Assembly (NCBI GenBank): GCA_032716605.1
Contig: CM064552.1
Span: 10,975,033 to 11,039,032, forward strand
Direction of reading: 5' to 3'
DNA from: Paralithodes platypus
Taxonomy: Eukaryota > Arthropoda > Malacostraca > Decapoda > Lithodidae
Length of the DNA stretch: 64,000 nt
The first letter of the stretch is position 1, and every line of letters starts with the position of its first letter. Positions 53,646 to 64,000 of the stretch are shown one piece after another. Position numbers and translations under genes: made by a program. A model generated the notes under the pieces. The model searched no databases. It saw nothing but the letters and a program-made list of their open reading frames with translations, and was not told where the DNA came from.

Positions 53646-53756
53646 TCTAATTAACCCTCTGACTTCCAAATACCCTTCCTAATCTAAATATAATCGTTTA
53701 ATAACAACCATAAAACAGATAAGAAATACGTATCGGATCTAGAAAGGGTTAATTTG
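53646..53756 (+). mobile_element. Hairpin element family H2, right arm only
   Basis: TTAACCCTCTGACTTCCAAA, CCTTCCTAATCTAAATATAA + TCGTTTAATAACAACCATAA, ending GATCTAGAAAGGGTTAA. Confidence 0.7.
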
Positions 53757-53779
53757 AATATAATCTGTAGTCTATTCAT

Positions 53780-54888
53780 AGGCCAGAAATCATGACATCT
53801 AACCTGTGTAGATGTCAGAGGTTGTTATATACATAAATGACCTTGATTTAGGTATAACTAGTAGGATAAGTAAATTTGCAGACGATACCAAAATGGGGAG
53901 AACAATTGATTCAGATAGAGATATAGTGCCTCCAAAGGGATCTAGATACCTTACACGAATGGTCAGTAAATTGGCAGATGAAGTTTAACATTGACAAATG
54001 CAAGGTATTAAAGATAGGGAAGATGCATACAAATGTTAAATATAAACTAGCTAATGTGGAATTAGAAAACTCGAATTGTGAGAAAGATCTAGGTGTGTTT
54101 GTTAGCAATGATTTGAAGCCTAGACAACAGTGTATAAGCGTTCGAAACAAGGCAAACAGGATTCTCGGGTTCATCTCAAGGAGTGTGAGTAACAGAACTG
54201 CTGATGTTATCTTAAAACTTTACTTGTCATTAGTGAGACCCCATATGGATTATGCTGTTCAATTTTGGTGTCCTTATTACAGAATGGACAGATTCATTGG
54301 AGAGAGTACAACGTAGAATGACAAAAATGATCCATAATATTAGAAATCTTCCGTATAAAGAAAGGTTGAAGAAATTAGGTTTACATTCGTTAGAGAGACG
54401 CAGAGTTAGAGGGGATATGATAGAGGTGTTCAAGTGGGTTAGTGGGATTCACAAAGGGGACATGACAAATGTACTAAAGCTCAGTGATAGCGAAAGAACT
54501 CGTACCAATGGTTTCAAATTAGATAAATTTCGTTTCAGAAAAGATATAGGCAAATATTGGTTTGGTAACAGAGTTGTAGATGGGTGGAATGGACTACCAA
54601 GTGCTATAGTGGGATTAAAAACGATAGGGAGCTTTAAGATAAAATTGGATAAGCATATGGACGAGAAGGGTTGGGTGTGAAGGGGGATCAGCAGGGTTGG
54701 GCCAATCAGCGCTCTGCAGACCCCCGTAATCCTGCGTTAATCTCTAACCGTTTTGGTAAGATGATCCTCAGGGTATTAGAGTGTTGAGCCTATAATTGGG
54801 CTTTGTAATTGGGGTTGTGTGGGACAGGGATCTGCCTTGCTTAGGCCAATCGGCTTTCTGCAGACTCCCATTTTCTTATGTTCTTATG
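53780..54888 (+). pseudogene. CR1-type LINE, 3' half with TTCTTATG tail
   Basis: Starts within the RT: VYINDLDLG, then FADD (53875-53886, catalytic motif C), frameshift near 53935, then MKFNIDKCKVLKIG, GVFVSNDLKPRQQC, ILGFISRSVSNRTADVILKL, LVRPHMDYAVQFW. A second frameshift lies near 54290. Then ERVQRRMTKMIHNIRNLPYK, GLHSLERRRVRGDMIEVFKW and GNRVVDGWNGLP run to a stop at 54680. The 3' UTR has a duplicated GGCCAATC.GC and TGCAGAC.CCC segment and ends TTCTTATGTTCTTATG (54873-54888), the tandem octamer typical of CR1-type 3' ends. 5'-truncated, two frameshifts, otherwise well preserved. Confidence 0.92.
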
Positions 54889-55214
54889 TAAAGGGCTAAA
54901 TCGAATGGGCCGTACAATTCGACATCTAATCACTATAGAACTAACTCGTCCCAAATGGTAAAAATATTAGTTCGATTAATCTAGTTGTTTATGAAATATG
55001 GACTTTTATGTGTGTCTAATTATAATGAACATATTATTGAGTTTTAACAAGAATGAAACTTGATTAACGCTATGGTATACTAGAGTTATAATCTAATGAA
55101 CACCAAATACAATTAATAAATGGAATATAATCTTCTAATTTTAGATAGAATACTAACTCGACTAACTATACTGGAGGAATACATTAATAAGCGCCCAAAT
55201 CAACATGAAAGTGC
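54889..55214. other. Unassigned AT-rich stretch
   Basis: 54900-54990 has weak likeness to repeat E (CGTCCCAAATGGTAAAAATAT). No gene recognised. Confidence 0.4.
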
Positions 55215-55229
55215 CTGAATTGAGTATAC

Positions 55230-56272
55230 AGTATATATTCTTCTAATTGAGCATATTCTTCTAATTGAGTATATTCTTCTAATTGAGCATATTCTTCTAA
55301 TTGAGTATATTCTTCTAATTGAGCATATTCTTCTAATTGAGTATATTCTTCTAATTGAGCATATTCTTCTAATTGAGTATATTCTTCTAATTGAACATAT
55401 TATTCTAATTGAGTATATTCTTCTAATTGAGCATATTCTTCTAATTGAGTATATTCTTCTAATTGAGTATATTCTTCTAATTGAGTATATTCTTCTAATT
55501 GAGCATATTCTTCTAATTGAGTATATTCTTCTAAACGAGTGTATTCTTCTAATTGAGTATATTCTTCTAATTGAGTATATTCTCCTAATTGAGTATATTC
55601 TTCTAAACGAGTGTATTCTTCTAAACGAGTGTATTCTTCTAATTGAGTGTATTCTTCTAATTGAGTATATTCTTCTAATGGAGTATATTCTTCTAATGGA
55701 GTATATTCTTCTAATTGAGTATATTCTTCTAATTGAGTATATTCTTCTAATTGAGTATATTCTTCTAATTGAGTATATTCTTCTAATTGAGTATATTCTT
55801 CTAATTGAGTATATTCTCCTAATTGAGTATATTCTTCTAATTGAGTATATTCTTCTAATTGAGTATATTCTTCTAAATAAGTATATTCTTCTAAATAAGT
55901 ATATTCTTCTAAATAAGTATATTCTTCTAATTGAGTAGATTCTCCTAATTGAGTAGATTCTCCTAATTGAGTAGATTCTCCTAATTGAGTATATTCTTCT
56001 AATTGAGTATATTCTTCTAAACGAGTGTATTCTTCTAATTGAGTATATTCTTCTAATTGAGTATATTCTTCTAATTGAGTATATTCTTCTAATTGAGTAT
56101 ATTCTTCTAATTGAGTATATTCTTCTAATTGAGTATATTCTTCTAATGGAGTATATTCTTCTAATTGAGTATATTCTTCTAATTGAGTATATTCTTCTAA
56201 TTGAGTACATTCTTCTAATTGAGTATATTCTTCTAATTGAGTATATTCTTCTAAACGAGTGTATTCTTCGTT
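55230..56272 (+). repeat. 18-bp minisatellite
   Basis: Nearly sixty units of ATTCTTCTAATTGAGTAT with variants (GAGCAT, GAGTGT, TAAACGAGTGT, TAAATAAGTAT, TCTCC, TAATGGAG). The GAGCAT variants alternate with GAGTAT at the left end, giving a 36-bp higher-order period. 18 bp is six codons, hence the 336-codon IYSIRR frame on the minus strand, which is not a gene. Confidence 0.97.
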
Positions 56273-56470
56273 TTATTTAGAATGAGACTCGCTTATCGTC
56301 ACAGCCTACTAAAAGGGTTAAACTAGCGAGTACCGTAAACACCTAAAAGTGCCACCATCGCACTAAAAGGGTTAAAGCATCCAACACCAAACAGCTGGAG
56401 TTGAATCCCACCACTCCCTTCACTAATTGAGAGGATTATAACACCGTGAGCAAGAATTCAAATCCGGCAA
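56273..56470. other. Unassigned spacer
   Basis: No feature recognised. Confidence 0.3.
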
Positions 56471-56768
56471 TTAAGGGGAGGTTTTTAGTGTGTTCCCGAG
56501 ACCTCCATTAAGCTTAAAATTACACCCCCAAGACCCCCTTTCAAGATAAAGTTAAGTCATTGTTTTCCTGGTGAGCGATAACAAGCCTGTAACTTTAAAA
56601 GGAACCGGCCTTCGGCCGAGACAGCATTCTACCGAAAAATTTACAAATTTATCTTGAATGTCTAGGGTGTGTGTGTTATTTTTAAGCTTGATGGAGGTCT
56701 ACAGAGGAAACTAAAAAACAAATGACTATATAAATTAATAGACCAACAAAATAGCCACTATCCCCTTA
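56471..56768. mobile_element. Family A element, internally rearranged (foldback-like)
   Basis: Both ends carry the same terminal third in opposite sense (CGAGACCTCCATTAAGCTTA left, TAAGCTTGATGGAGGTCTAC right). The core sits between them and the 32-bp units are absent. Confidence 0.75.
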
Positions 56769-57136
56769 AGGGGAGATTTCCACCTGAAGGATTTTTTTCT
56801 GGACCCCTTTCTCCCTCATGTTTAGTCCCTTTGCTATTGAGATTTTAAGACGTTCGCCCCATTAGTTTGGCGTTTTTAAGAACTTTCGCCCATTTATGTA
56901 ACTTTTAAGACCTTTCGTGCCATTTAGGTGTCGATTTTTTCCTGGCGAGCTAAAGCGAGCCTGTAATTTAAGAGGAATCGGCCTTCGGCCGGGACATTTT
57001 TCTACCGAAAAATTTCAAGATAAATTTGTACATTTTTCTACCGAAAAATGTACAAATTTATCTTGAAAGGGAGTCAAGGGGGTGTAATTTCAAGCTTGAT
57101 GCAAGTCTAGGAAACACACTAAAAACCTCCCCTTAA
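56765..57136 (-). mobile_element. Family A element with small internal inverted duplication
   Basis: TTAAGGGGAGATTTCCACCT left, AAAAACCTCCCCTTAA right. TTTCTACCGAAAAAT occurs twice around a TTTCAAGATAAATTTGTACA segment (56999-57063). Abuts the previous copy at one shared TTAA. Confidence 0.88.
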
Positions 57137-57254
57137 ACCAGGGTGGAGGAATTATGGTTCCCTGAGCGCATATTTCCCAAGTTTGAGAATGATTTGCATT
57201 CATGTGTCCTGGGAAAATCTCAAACACTATATTTCAAGAACACCTACACAACAT

Positions 57255-57475
57255 TAACCCTCTCAGTCATCGATGACATCATTTTGTTTTGATTCTGTCT
57301 AACGTTCGACGTTGCTATGCAGTTTTTGATGAGTATCTGAAAAAACTAATCGTAAAACAAATATCATCTCGATTAATCTTTGGACTCCCACAGGTCCTTC
57401 CAAAGCATACAGTATTAACATTTGCATAATATCAATCAGTAATAAATTAAAAGGATGCGCTACGGTATTAACCAT
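57255..57475. mobile_element. Hairpin element family H, diverged
   Basis: TTAACCCTCTCAGTCATCGA left, TACGGTATTAACC right; ACAGGTCCTTCCAAAGCATA marks the right arm. Confidence 0.55.
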
Positions 57476-57530
57476 ACCAATGTATTTGGAATTAATTCGG
57501 GTAAAATAGGATATACGTATGTAGGCTAAG

Positions 57531-57910
57531 TTAAGGGGGGTGACCTGTTTTTGTTCTGTCCTTTTCTATCTTTCTCTGGCTTGTATCCATTTGGCCCCAT
57601 TCAGCCTACTGTTTTAAGACGATTATCCCCATCCAGGTGTCAATTTCTTACTGGTGAGCGGTAGCGAGCCAGCTTATTTTTTATTTTTGTTAGACAGCAG
57701 GCTAAATTTGTAAATTTTTCGATAGAGAAATGTCTCCGGTGAAGCCGGATTTCTTCATATAATACTGGCTCGCTATCGCTCGCCAGGAAGAAATCGACAC
57801 CTAGATGGGGATAAGTCTTAAAATAGTTGGCTGAATGGGGCCGAATGGATACAAGCCAGAGAAAGAGAGAAAAGGACAGAAATAACAAAAAGCAGGTCCC
57901 CCCCCATGAG
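57531..57910. mobile_element. TTAA-flanked foldback element, family B
   Basis: TTAAGGGGGGTGACC left; the right end is eroded at GCAGGTCCCCCCCCAT. Inverted halves with GGTGAGCGGTAGCGAGCC and GGCTCGCTATCGCTCGCC, and a central GAAGCCGG motif. Confidence 0.85.
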
Positions 57911-58054
57911 GTGTGGTATGTTTAGGTGTAATATACAGCTTTGGCTTAAATAAGGAAAAAAGTTTTAAAGAAAGTAGCGTGATAGAAAACTGTTACAGAA
58001 ACTCAAGTTCCAGACTCTCTATGTGTTTCTTTATGCAACTATAACAATACTAGC

Positions 58055-58215
58055 TGAGGTGCCCGGCGCTGCCCGGGGAAAAAATCGAAGTATGGGCTGT
58101 CTATCTTGGGGGAGGGGGCGAGGCTTAAAATCCCCTTAGTATGCATTCCAAGTATGGGCTCTCCATCTTGAAAACTGATGGAGCGGAGGCCTTTCTTTTC
58201 TGTTGTGTGAGCTTT
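58055..58215 (+). repeat. Interspersed repeat starting ACTAGCTGAGGTGCCCGGCG
   Basis: CTAGCTG.GGTGCCCGGCGCTGCCCGGG is a phrase I associate with widespread marine-invertebrate repeats. AAGTATGGGCT.TC.ATCTTG occurs twice (58089, 58150). Class not assigned. Confidence 0.45.
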
Positions 58216-58219
58216 ATTT

Positions 58220-58380
58220 GACACTTTTATTCAGATTAGGAAGGGTATAGGGAGGTCAGAGGGTAAATTACGATAGTCATTACCCCTATAATTCCCACAG
58301 ATCCTTCCAAAACTGTATGCAATTGTCTAATGATAGCCAGACGAAACTGCCAATACACCTCATAATCTTCAAAGGGTTAA
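58220..58380. mobile_element. Hairpin element family H2, partial copy 1
   Basis: ATTCAGATTAGGAAGGGTAT + AGGGAGGTCAG, then CACAGATCCTTCC, TCTAATGATAGCCAGAC and ATAATCTTCAAAGGGTTAA. Confidence 0.7.
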
Positions 58381-58560
58381 GCAAGTTTTAGGGCAAGAGG
58401 TGCGTTCAAGCCAAGAGGAGGGGGGGGGGGGGGGCGGTGGAAGTCAGAGGTTTAATCGCGAGTCTTTACCCTTATAATTCCCACAGATCCTTCCTAAACC
58501 GTATGGAGACGTATGATAACCCTGAATCGCCTCATAATCTTTAAAGGGTTAAGTATGTTT
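58381..58560. mobile_element. Duplicated H2 right half and flank, with G-run
   Basis: AGTTTTAGGGCAAGAGGTGC + GTTCAAGCC is repeated near 58555-58580 as GTTTCAAGGCAAAAGGTGCG. Between them a G-run (58422-58433) and a second H2 right half (58436-58551) repeat the order seen at 58260-58380. This is a tandem duplication of about 180 bp. Confidence 0.65.
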
Positions 58561-58585
58561 CAAGGCAAAAGGTGCGTTCAAGCCG

Positions 58586-58611
58586 GGGGGGGGGGGGGGG
58601 GGGGGGGGGGG
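58586..58611 (+). repeat. Poly-G run, about 26 G
   Basis: Uninterrupted G homopolymer. Confidence 0.95.
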
Positions 58612-58654
58612 AGAGAAATGTTGGTAGTGGTCCCGTGGGGGTCGTGTAGCCTGG

Positions 58655-58906
58655 GACATAGCTTTACTTCCCCCCCCCTCCCACCCCAGCAGAATAACTT
58701 GCAATATTGCGTCTTTAGGACCCTCTGGACCCTCTAAAAACTCATACACACACATACTGACACACACACACTCACTGACTCTCTCAAACACACACCAACA
58801 TAGCTTTAAGGTGCCCCCCCCCCCCCAGACAACTTACAATATTACGTCTTTAGGACCCTCACATACTACCGCTGGACACCCTAAAGGGCCTACACAAACA
58901 TACACC

Positions 58907-58944
<38 letters not shown>

Positions 58945-59100
58945 TACATACACACCGACATAGCTTTACGGTGTCCACCCTCACAATAACCTGCAATATT
59001 ACGTCCTGCTCAGAGATATTACCGCTGAACACACACACACACACGCACACACACACACGCACACGCACACGCACACACACACCTGTCACACCATATATAC
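58655..59100 (+). repeat. Degenerate tandem repeat, about 150-bp unit, with (CA)n and (CT)n
   Basis: ACATAGCTTTA, ACTT.CAATATT.CGTCTTTAG and CACACAC blocks recur near 58660-58780, 58797-58870 and 58948-59060. (CT)n 58912-58939. Confidence 0.7.
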
Positions 59101-59119
59101 GCGCCCACCTTTAATAATA

Positions 59120-59480
59120 TATGCATAAGTGTGTGTGCGTGTGTGTATTAGAATATAATTATGTATGTATTTGCTTGAGTTTGTTTATGTATATGTGTAT
59201 ATATGTATCTATGTATGTGCAGTATATGTGTATGTATGTGTGCGTATATGTGTATGTATGTATGCGTTATTTATGTATATATATATATATGTGTCTATAG
59301 TGTATACTGTTTGTGGTTCGAGCCCGGCTGAGAGTATCAGGTAGGATAAGAGAAGAGCATATATGCATGTAATGTGCATATATTTATGTATATGTATGTC
59401 TGTGTATGTGCTGTCAATGGTTCGAGCCCGGTTGAGAATATAAGGTATATAATATATATGTACTGTACGTGTATTTATAT
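59120..59480 (+). repeat. TATG/TGTA-rich tract with two tRNA-box-B-like phrases
   Basis: Degenerate GTATGTAT repeats. GGTTCGAGCCCGG followed by CTGAGA or TTGAGA occurs near 59313 and 59414, about 100 bp apart. Probably a tandem duplication of a SINE fragment. Confidence 0.5.
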
Positions 59481-59641
59481 GGTCATATGCACATATGTAT
59501 GTAAATATACGTACATATGAGCGAGAACATATTGCTCACTAGCGCAACTTCTGATTATAAATCTATGCAGAAGCATTATCTATTATTAATATCGAGTATT
59601 CGAGAATGGATAATAAGTCGTAGGCGTGTGCATAAACCTTT

Positions 59642-59775
59642 AACCGTCCTGGTGGTGTAATGGTTAAGGTGGCAAAAATATGTGTGTGATAACCCGGGTT
59701 CGAATCCCGGTGGATCATATATACTTTAATTAATTTCATTGGGGGTGTGGTGGTGAGATTAATAAAAATAATATT
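59642..59775 (+). mobile_element. SINE with tRNA-like head
   Basis: Nearly identical to 29425-29560 through head and tail. Such a close match at 30 kb distance suggests recent activity. Followed by (CA)n. Confidence 0.87.
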
Positions 59776-59790
59776 AAGTGCTCGCGTATC

Positions 59791-60204
<414 letters not shown>

Positions 60205-60245
60205 CTTACCACCCTATGATTAACAAAATAATTTAACATGTGCGT

Positions 60246-60450
60246 TTTTTTTTTTTTTTTTTAATTTGTTCACGGTGAGTGGAAAATACCCCAAAAACCC
60301 TCTTCGAGATAAATGTACTGCCCCAAGGTTGGAGTCATTGGGGTAATTTTTAAGCTGGATAGAGGTCTAGGGAGAATACTAACACAATAAATAATAATAA
60401 TATATACAATTAAATAAGTAAATAAACAGATAACTAAAAATATCCCTTTA
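60246..60450 (-). mobile_element. Family A element, strongly deleted copy
   Basis: CTTCGAGATAAATGTACTGC and TTTTTAAGCTGGATAGAGGT + CTAGGGA remain, ending TCCCTTTAAGG. A T-run of about 17 precedes it. Confidence 0.55.
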
Positions 60451-60814
60451 AGGAGGTAGTACTCGCTTTTCCTGGACCCCCTTCTCCCTCATGTGTAGCT
60501 TATTAGTTTGAGGTTTTAAGACGTTCGTTCCGATAGTTTGGCGATTTTGAGACCTTTCGCCTCATTTGTTTTTGTCAATATTAAGACCTTTCGTTCCCTT
60601 TAGGTGTGGATTTTTTCCTGGCGAGCGATAGCAAGCCTTTAATTTTAGAGGGAATCGGCCTTCGGCCGGGAAATTTTTCTACCGAAAAATTTACAAATTT
60701 ATCTTGAAGGGGGTCTAGCGGGTGTTTTTCTAAGCTTGATGGAGGTCTAGTGAGAACTCAAAAAATAATGAATAAATGAATATATAGACCAAAAACCAAG
60801 CACTACCCCCTTAG
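60448..60814 (-). mobile_element. Family A element, long form, complete
   Basis: TTAAGGAGGTAGTACTCGC left, CACTACCCCCTTAG right. All landmarks present. Its left TTAA is also the end of the preceding remnant. Confidence 0.87.
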
Positions 60815-61664
60815 AAGATTGACGTTAACCACAATAAATTCCCAGCCCGGCACATTATGTCTCTGCTTCATCTGTCTACAACCCTGCCTGTGTTATACCC
60901 TTGATTCATATGCAGTCTAGACCCACATTGCCATAGTGCCGGTGACCTCACACTATTGTTTATTCCTGTTCAGACGACGTAAAACCACTTTCCTTTGGGT
61001 CCGTGGAATTGCCCTAGTCCGGACATGGATATTCGTCTCTGGAATTATACTATATACTGTGCTTTTTGTTGTCTTCTAGCTGACACAAAATTAAATCCCT
61101 TAGAAGTTGATTTTTTTCGATACCCAATGCAAAATTATGAAACTACTATGTTTCTGCATGCTACAAATACCAAGCTTTCATTATCAAGAATATATATTTA
61201 CATAATTTTTTTAATAGCTGTGTAATCATTATGAGGATGTCAACATTTATCATCCACTATAAATGCACAGACTATAGTGAAAGATTGTGTCGTGAATCTC
61301 TGGGTGCTCAGTAATATACTCTGTAGAAGTTATAGATATTAAATAGTTAATAAATGTGTGCATAATATAATATATTAAAGGTGTATTGGTGGTAATAAAC
61401 CCATATCATACTAGGATAGCGAGTAAATCACCATCAATATAGCCACATTTTCCATACCCTTTTTATACCGTTTATTTACAGTGTGTCATTGTATTAGCGA
61501 AAGATACAACAACATTTCAAGGGCTTAACATTCATCAGCTTATGTGACTGAGACTGTGTACACCCACGGATAAAAGCAGTGTACCACATTCAGAACTATA
61601 AACAAATATTGCTCATTTTAATAACAAATACTCCTAAACGACAATTAATAAACCTTAAATAGCG
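60815..61664. other. Unassigned stretch with one weak coding candidate
   Basis: Non-repetitive and AT-rich after 61225. Apart from the short frame at 61025 nothing is recognised. Confidence 0.4.
61025..61225 (+). CDS. Possible exon: short frame with signal-peptide-like start (unrecognised)
   Basis: 66 codons from an ATG at 61025. The leader MDIRLWNYTIYCAFCCLLAD is hydrophobic with a plausible cleavage region, then LNPLEVDFFRYPMQN and FLHATNT. The last 15 codons (RIYIYIIFLIAV) look like AT-rich non-coding sequence, so the real frame may stop or splice earlier. In layout it resembles the frames at 28680 and 52612, but I see no clear sequence homology. Confidence 0.22.
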   Translation: MDIRLWNYTIYCAFCCLLADTKLNPLEVDFFRYPMQNYETTMFLHATNTKLSLSRIYIYIIFLIAV

Positions 61665-62035
61665 CAAAACCCAACCTACTCTGGCAGAGGTATGTGCTCT
61701 CCCGAATCCCTTCTTCCTTGGCGCTTATTCCATCTGCGCACCAATTTTATTGAACATCGGTTCATAGATTAGTAAGCCACCTAAGCGAGCGGAGATAATT
61801 ATACGCTCGACCTAGGCTATATCTATAGCCTCCTACATTAAATCACTTCTCTCTTGGCGTAATCCTATTGGCCGACCAAATTTCGTCAACATTGATTAAT
61901 AACTTTCCAAGATATCTTGCTTACAGACAAACAGACAGACAACCAGACAGAAAGACAGACGCTCGGAGGCAAAAGCATAACCTTTCCTAATTTCATTGGT
62001 TGGTTAGGATACATTTTCCCTTTTAACTCTAGAGA
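61665..62035 (-). repeat. Widespread marine-invertebrate interspersed repeat (family F)
   Basis: On the minus strand AGGTTATGCTTTTGCCTCCG, TGTCTGTTTGTCTGTAAGCA + AGATATCTTGG and GACGAAATTTGGTCGGCCAA. A second related segment (GGCAGAGGTATGTGCTCTCC) lies at 61684. Related to 35565-35720. Confidence 0.6.
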
Positions 62036-62259
62036 TACCCAGAGTTGAAAGTATGAAAGCCAAACACGAACTTTGACCTTGCCTATACTCAATACCAGCA
62101 ACTATTTTCATTTGTGCCTCACCTACATAGAGAGTAATACAGCTAACTCTCGCAAACCCTTCCTCCTTTCGTTCCTATTCATTTCACTACACTTCTTTCC
62201 ATCACACCTAAATTACCTCTAATGTACAGTACCTTAATTTTAGTTCTCTATCACTCGTT

Positions 62260-62335
62260 CAACCTTGGGAGTGTGGGGGGGCCACTTGTTACAGGCTGCT
62301 TTGCCTTAAGTCTTCTTCATGCACATAGGAAACAA
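62260..62335 (+). mobile_element. Jockey/I-type LINE, 3' UTR remnant
   Basis: CCTTGGGAGTGTGGGGGGGC, TTACAGGCTGCTTTGCC, CATGCACATAGGAAACAAA resemble the end of the LINE copies at 20 and 27 kb. 62036-62259 holds nothing recognised. Confidence 0.5.
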
Positions 62336-62346
62336 ATCTAATAAAT

Positions 62347-64000
62347 TTGTCCCGTCTCTACCAGTACTAAAGTGTCTATTACCGGGTGCTGATATTGTCC
62401 CGTCTCTACCTGTACTAAAGTGTCTATTACCAGGTGCTGCTATTGTTCCGTCTCTACCAGTACTAATGTGTCTATTACCAGGTGCTGCTATTGTTCCGTC
62501 TCTACCAGTACTAAAGTGTCTATTACCAGGTGCTCCTATTGTTCCATCTCTACCAGTACTAAAGTGTCTATTACCAGGTGCTGCTATTGTTCCGTCTCTA
62601 CCAGTACTAAAGTGTCTATTAACCGGGTGATACTATTGTCCCGTCTCTACCAGTACTAATGTGTCTATTACCAGGTGCTGCTATTGCCCCGTCTCTATCA
62701 GTACTAGAGTGTCTATTACCGGGTGCTACTATTGCCCCGTCTCTACCAGTACTAAAGTGTCTATTACCAGGTGCTGCTATTGCCCCGTCTCTACCTGTAC
62801 TAAAATGTCTATTACCAGGTGCTGCTATTGTCCCGTCTCTACCTGTACTAAAATGTCTATTACCGGGTGCTCCTATTGTTCAGTCTCTACCAGTACTAAA
62901 ATGTCTATTACCGGGTGCTGCTATTGTCCCGTCTCTACCTGTACTAAAATGTCTATTACCGGGTGCTCCTATTGTTCCGTCTCTATCTGTACTAAAATGT
63001 CTATTACTGGGTGCTGCTATTGTCCCGTCTCTACCTGTACTAAAATGTCTATTACCGGTGCTCCTATCGTCCCGTCTCTAGCTGTACTAAAATGTCTATT
63101 ACCAGGTGCTCCTATTGTCCCGTCTCCACCAGTACTAAAGTGTCTATTACCGGGTGCTGCTATTGTCCCGTCTCTACCAGTACTAAAATGTCTATTACCG
63201 GGTGCTCCTATTGTCCCGTCTCTACCTGTACTAAAATGTCTATTACCGGGTGCTCCTATTGTTCAGTCTCTACCTGTACTAAAGTGTCTATTACCAGGTG
63301 CTCCTATTGTCCCGTCTCTACCTGTACTAAAATGTCTATTACCAGGTGCTCCTATTGTCCCGTCGCTATCTGTACTAAAATGTCTATTACCGGGTGCTCC
63401 TCTTGTCCCGTCTCTACCTGTACTAAAATGTCTATTACCGGGTGCTCCTATTGTCCCGTCTCTATCTGTACTAAAATGTCTATTACCGGGTGCTCCTATT
63501 GTTCAGTCTCTACCAGTACTAAAGTGTCTATTACCGGGTGCTACTATTGCCCAGTCTCTACCAGTACTAAAGTGTCTATTACCGGGTGCTCCTATTGTTC
63601 AGTCTCTACCAGTACTAAAATGTCTATTACCGGGTGCTCCTATTGTCCCGTCTCTACCTGTACTAAAATGTCTATTACCAGGTGCTGCTATTGTCCCGTC
63701 TCTACCTGTACTAAAATGTCTATTACCAGGTGCTCCTATTGTCCCGTCTCTACCAGTACTAAAATGTCTATTACCGGGTGCTCCTATTGTCCCGTCTCTA
63801 CATGAACTAAAATGTCTATTACCGGGTGCTCCTATTGTCCCGTCTCTACCTGTACTAAAATGTCTATTACCAGGTGCTCCTATTGTCCCGTCTCTACCAG
63901 TACTAAAATGTCTATTACCGGGTGCTCCTATTGTCCCGTCTCTACCTGTACTAAAATGTCTATTACCAGGTGCTCCTATTGTCCCGTCTCTACCTGTACT
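62347..64000 (+). repeat. 48-bp minisatellite, running off the window
   Basis: About 34 units of CCCGTCTCTACCAGTACTAA + AGTGTCTATTACCGGGTGCT + GCTATTGT with point variants (CCTGTACT, AAATGTC, ACCAGG, CTCCT). Because 48 bp is sixteen codons, frames of up to 237 codons remain open (MSITRCSYCPVSTSTK-type), with frame changes wherever a unit has an indel (62624, 63057). Not judged a gene. The array continues beyond 64000. Confidence 0.96.

Noticed and set aside
55200..56210. 336-codon IYSIRR repeat protein on the minus strand
   Set aside because: The 18-bp unit equals six codons without a stop; variants change residues freely and there is no non-repeat coding sequence at either end.

Overview
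This window looks like repeat-dense intergenic or intronic DNA from a marine arthropod, most likely a decapod crustacean. I infer this from the very dense simple repeats, a short (TTAGG)n tract of the arthropod telomere type, a Penelope-like retroelement, jockey/I-type and CR1-type LINE remnants, and tRNA-headed SINEs. Nothing prokaryotic is present. I find no intact protein-coding gene. Nearly all long open frames lie in tandem repeats whose unit happens to lack stops, or are antisense shadows of retroelement fragments. One 100-base run of N (12449-12548) is an assembly gap.

The dominant component is a set of TTAA-flanked, non-autonomous, DNA-transposon-like elements. Family A (about 330-390 bp, ends TTAAGGGG / CCCCTTAA) has roughly 35 complete or truncated copies on both strands. 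It carries a conserved core (CTCGCTATCGCTCGCCAGG), a small palindrome over GGCCGAAGGCC, and about four degenerate units of roughly 32 bp. Family B (about 370 bp) shares the core but is a long foldback. Family H (about 200-220 bp, ends TTAACCC / GGGTTAA) is an almost fully palindromic hairpin element. These elements repeatedly abut at a single shared TTAA, forming chains (for example 47448-48100 and 49430-49932). Two of them contain minisatellites apparently grown from their own sequence: 28 bp at 13566-14632 inside family A, and 27/29 bp at 36806-37470 inside family H.

Retroelements: a frameshifted L2-like RT fragment (513-1435, minus); a Penelope-like element (9430-12035) with RT and GIY-YIG remnants, inverted flanking repeats, (TA)n at both ends and a hammerhead-ribozyme-like motif (11781-11827); several 5'-truncated copies of one jockey/I-type LINE (19.7, 20.5, 22, 26.7, 27-28, 31, 50.1, 52.8 kb); and a CR1-type 3' half (53780-54888) ending in TTCTTATG repeats. 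Four SINE copies share a tRNA-like head.

Tandem arrays: a 13-bp G-rich minisatellite in two blocks (17.7-19.6 kb), a degenerate CAGCA-type array (14.9-16.3 kb), 40-bp (33.5 kb), 61-bp (43 kb), about 77-bp (44.2-45.8 kb), 18-bp (55.2-56.3 kb) and 48-bp (62.3 kb to the window end) arrays, a 680-bp (TAC)n tract, and many (CA)n, (TA)n and (GA)n tracts.

The only possible host-coding sequence is weak: three short frames with signal-peptide-like starts (28680, 52612, 61025) and one non-repetitive 158-codon open stretch (52982-53455). All are unrecognised and bordered or interrupted by repeats.
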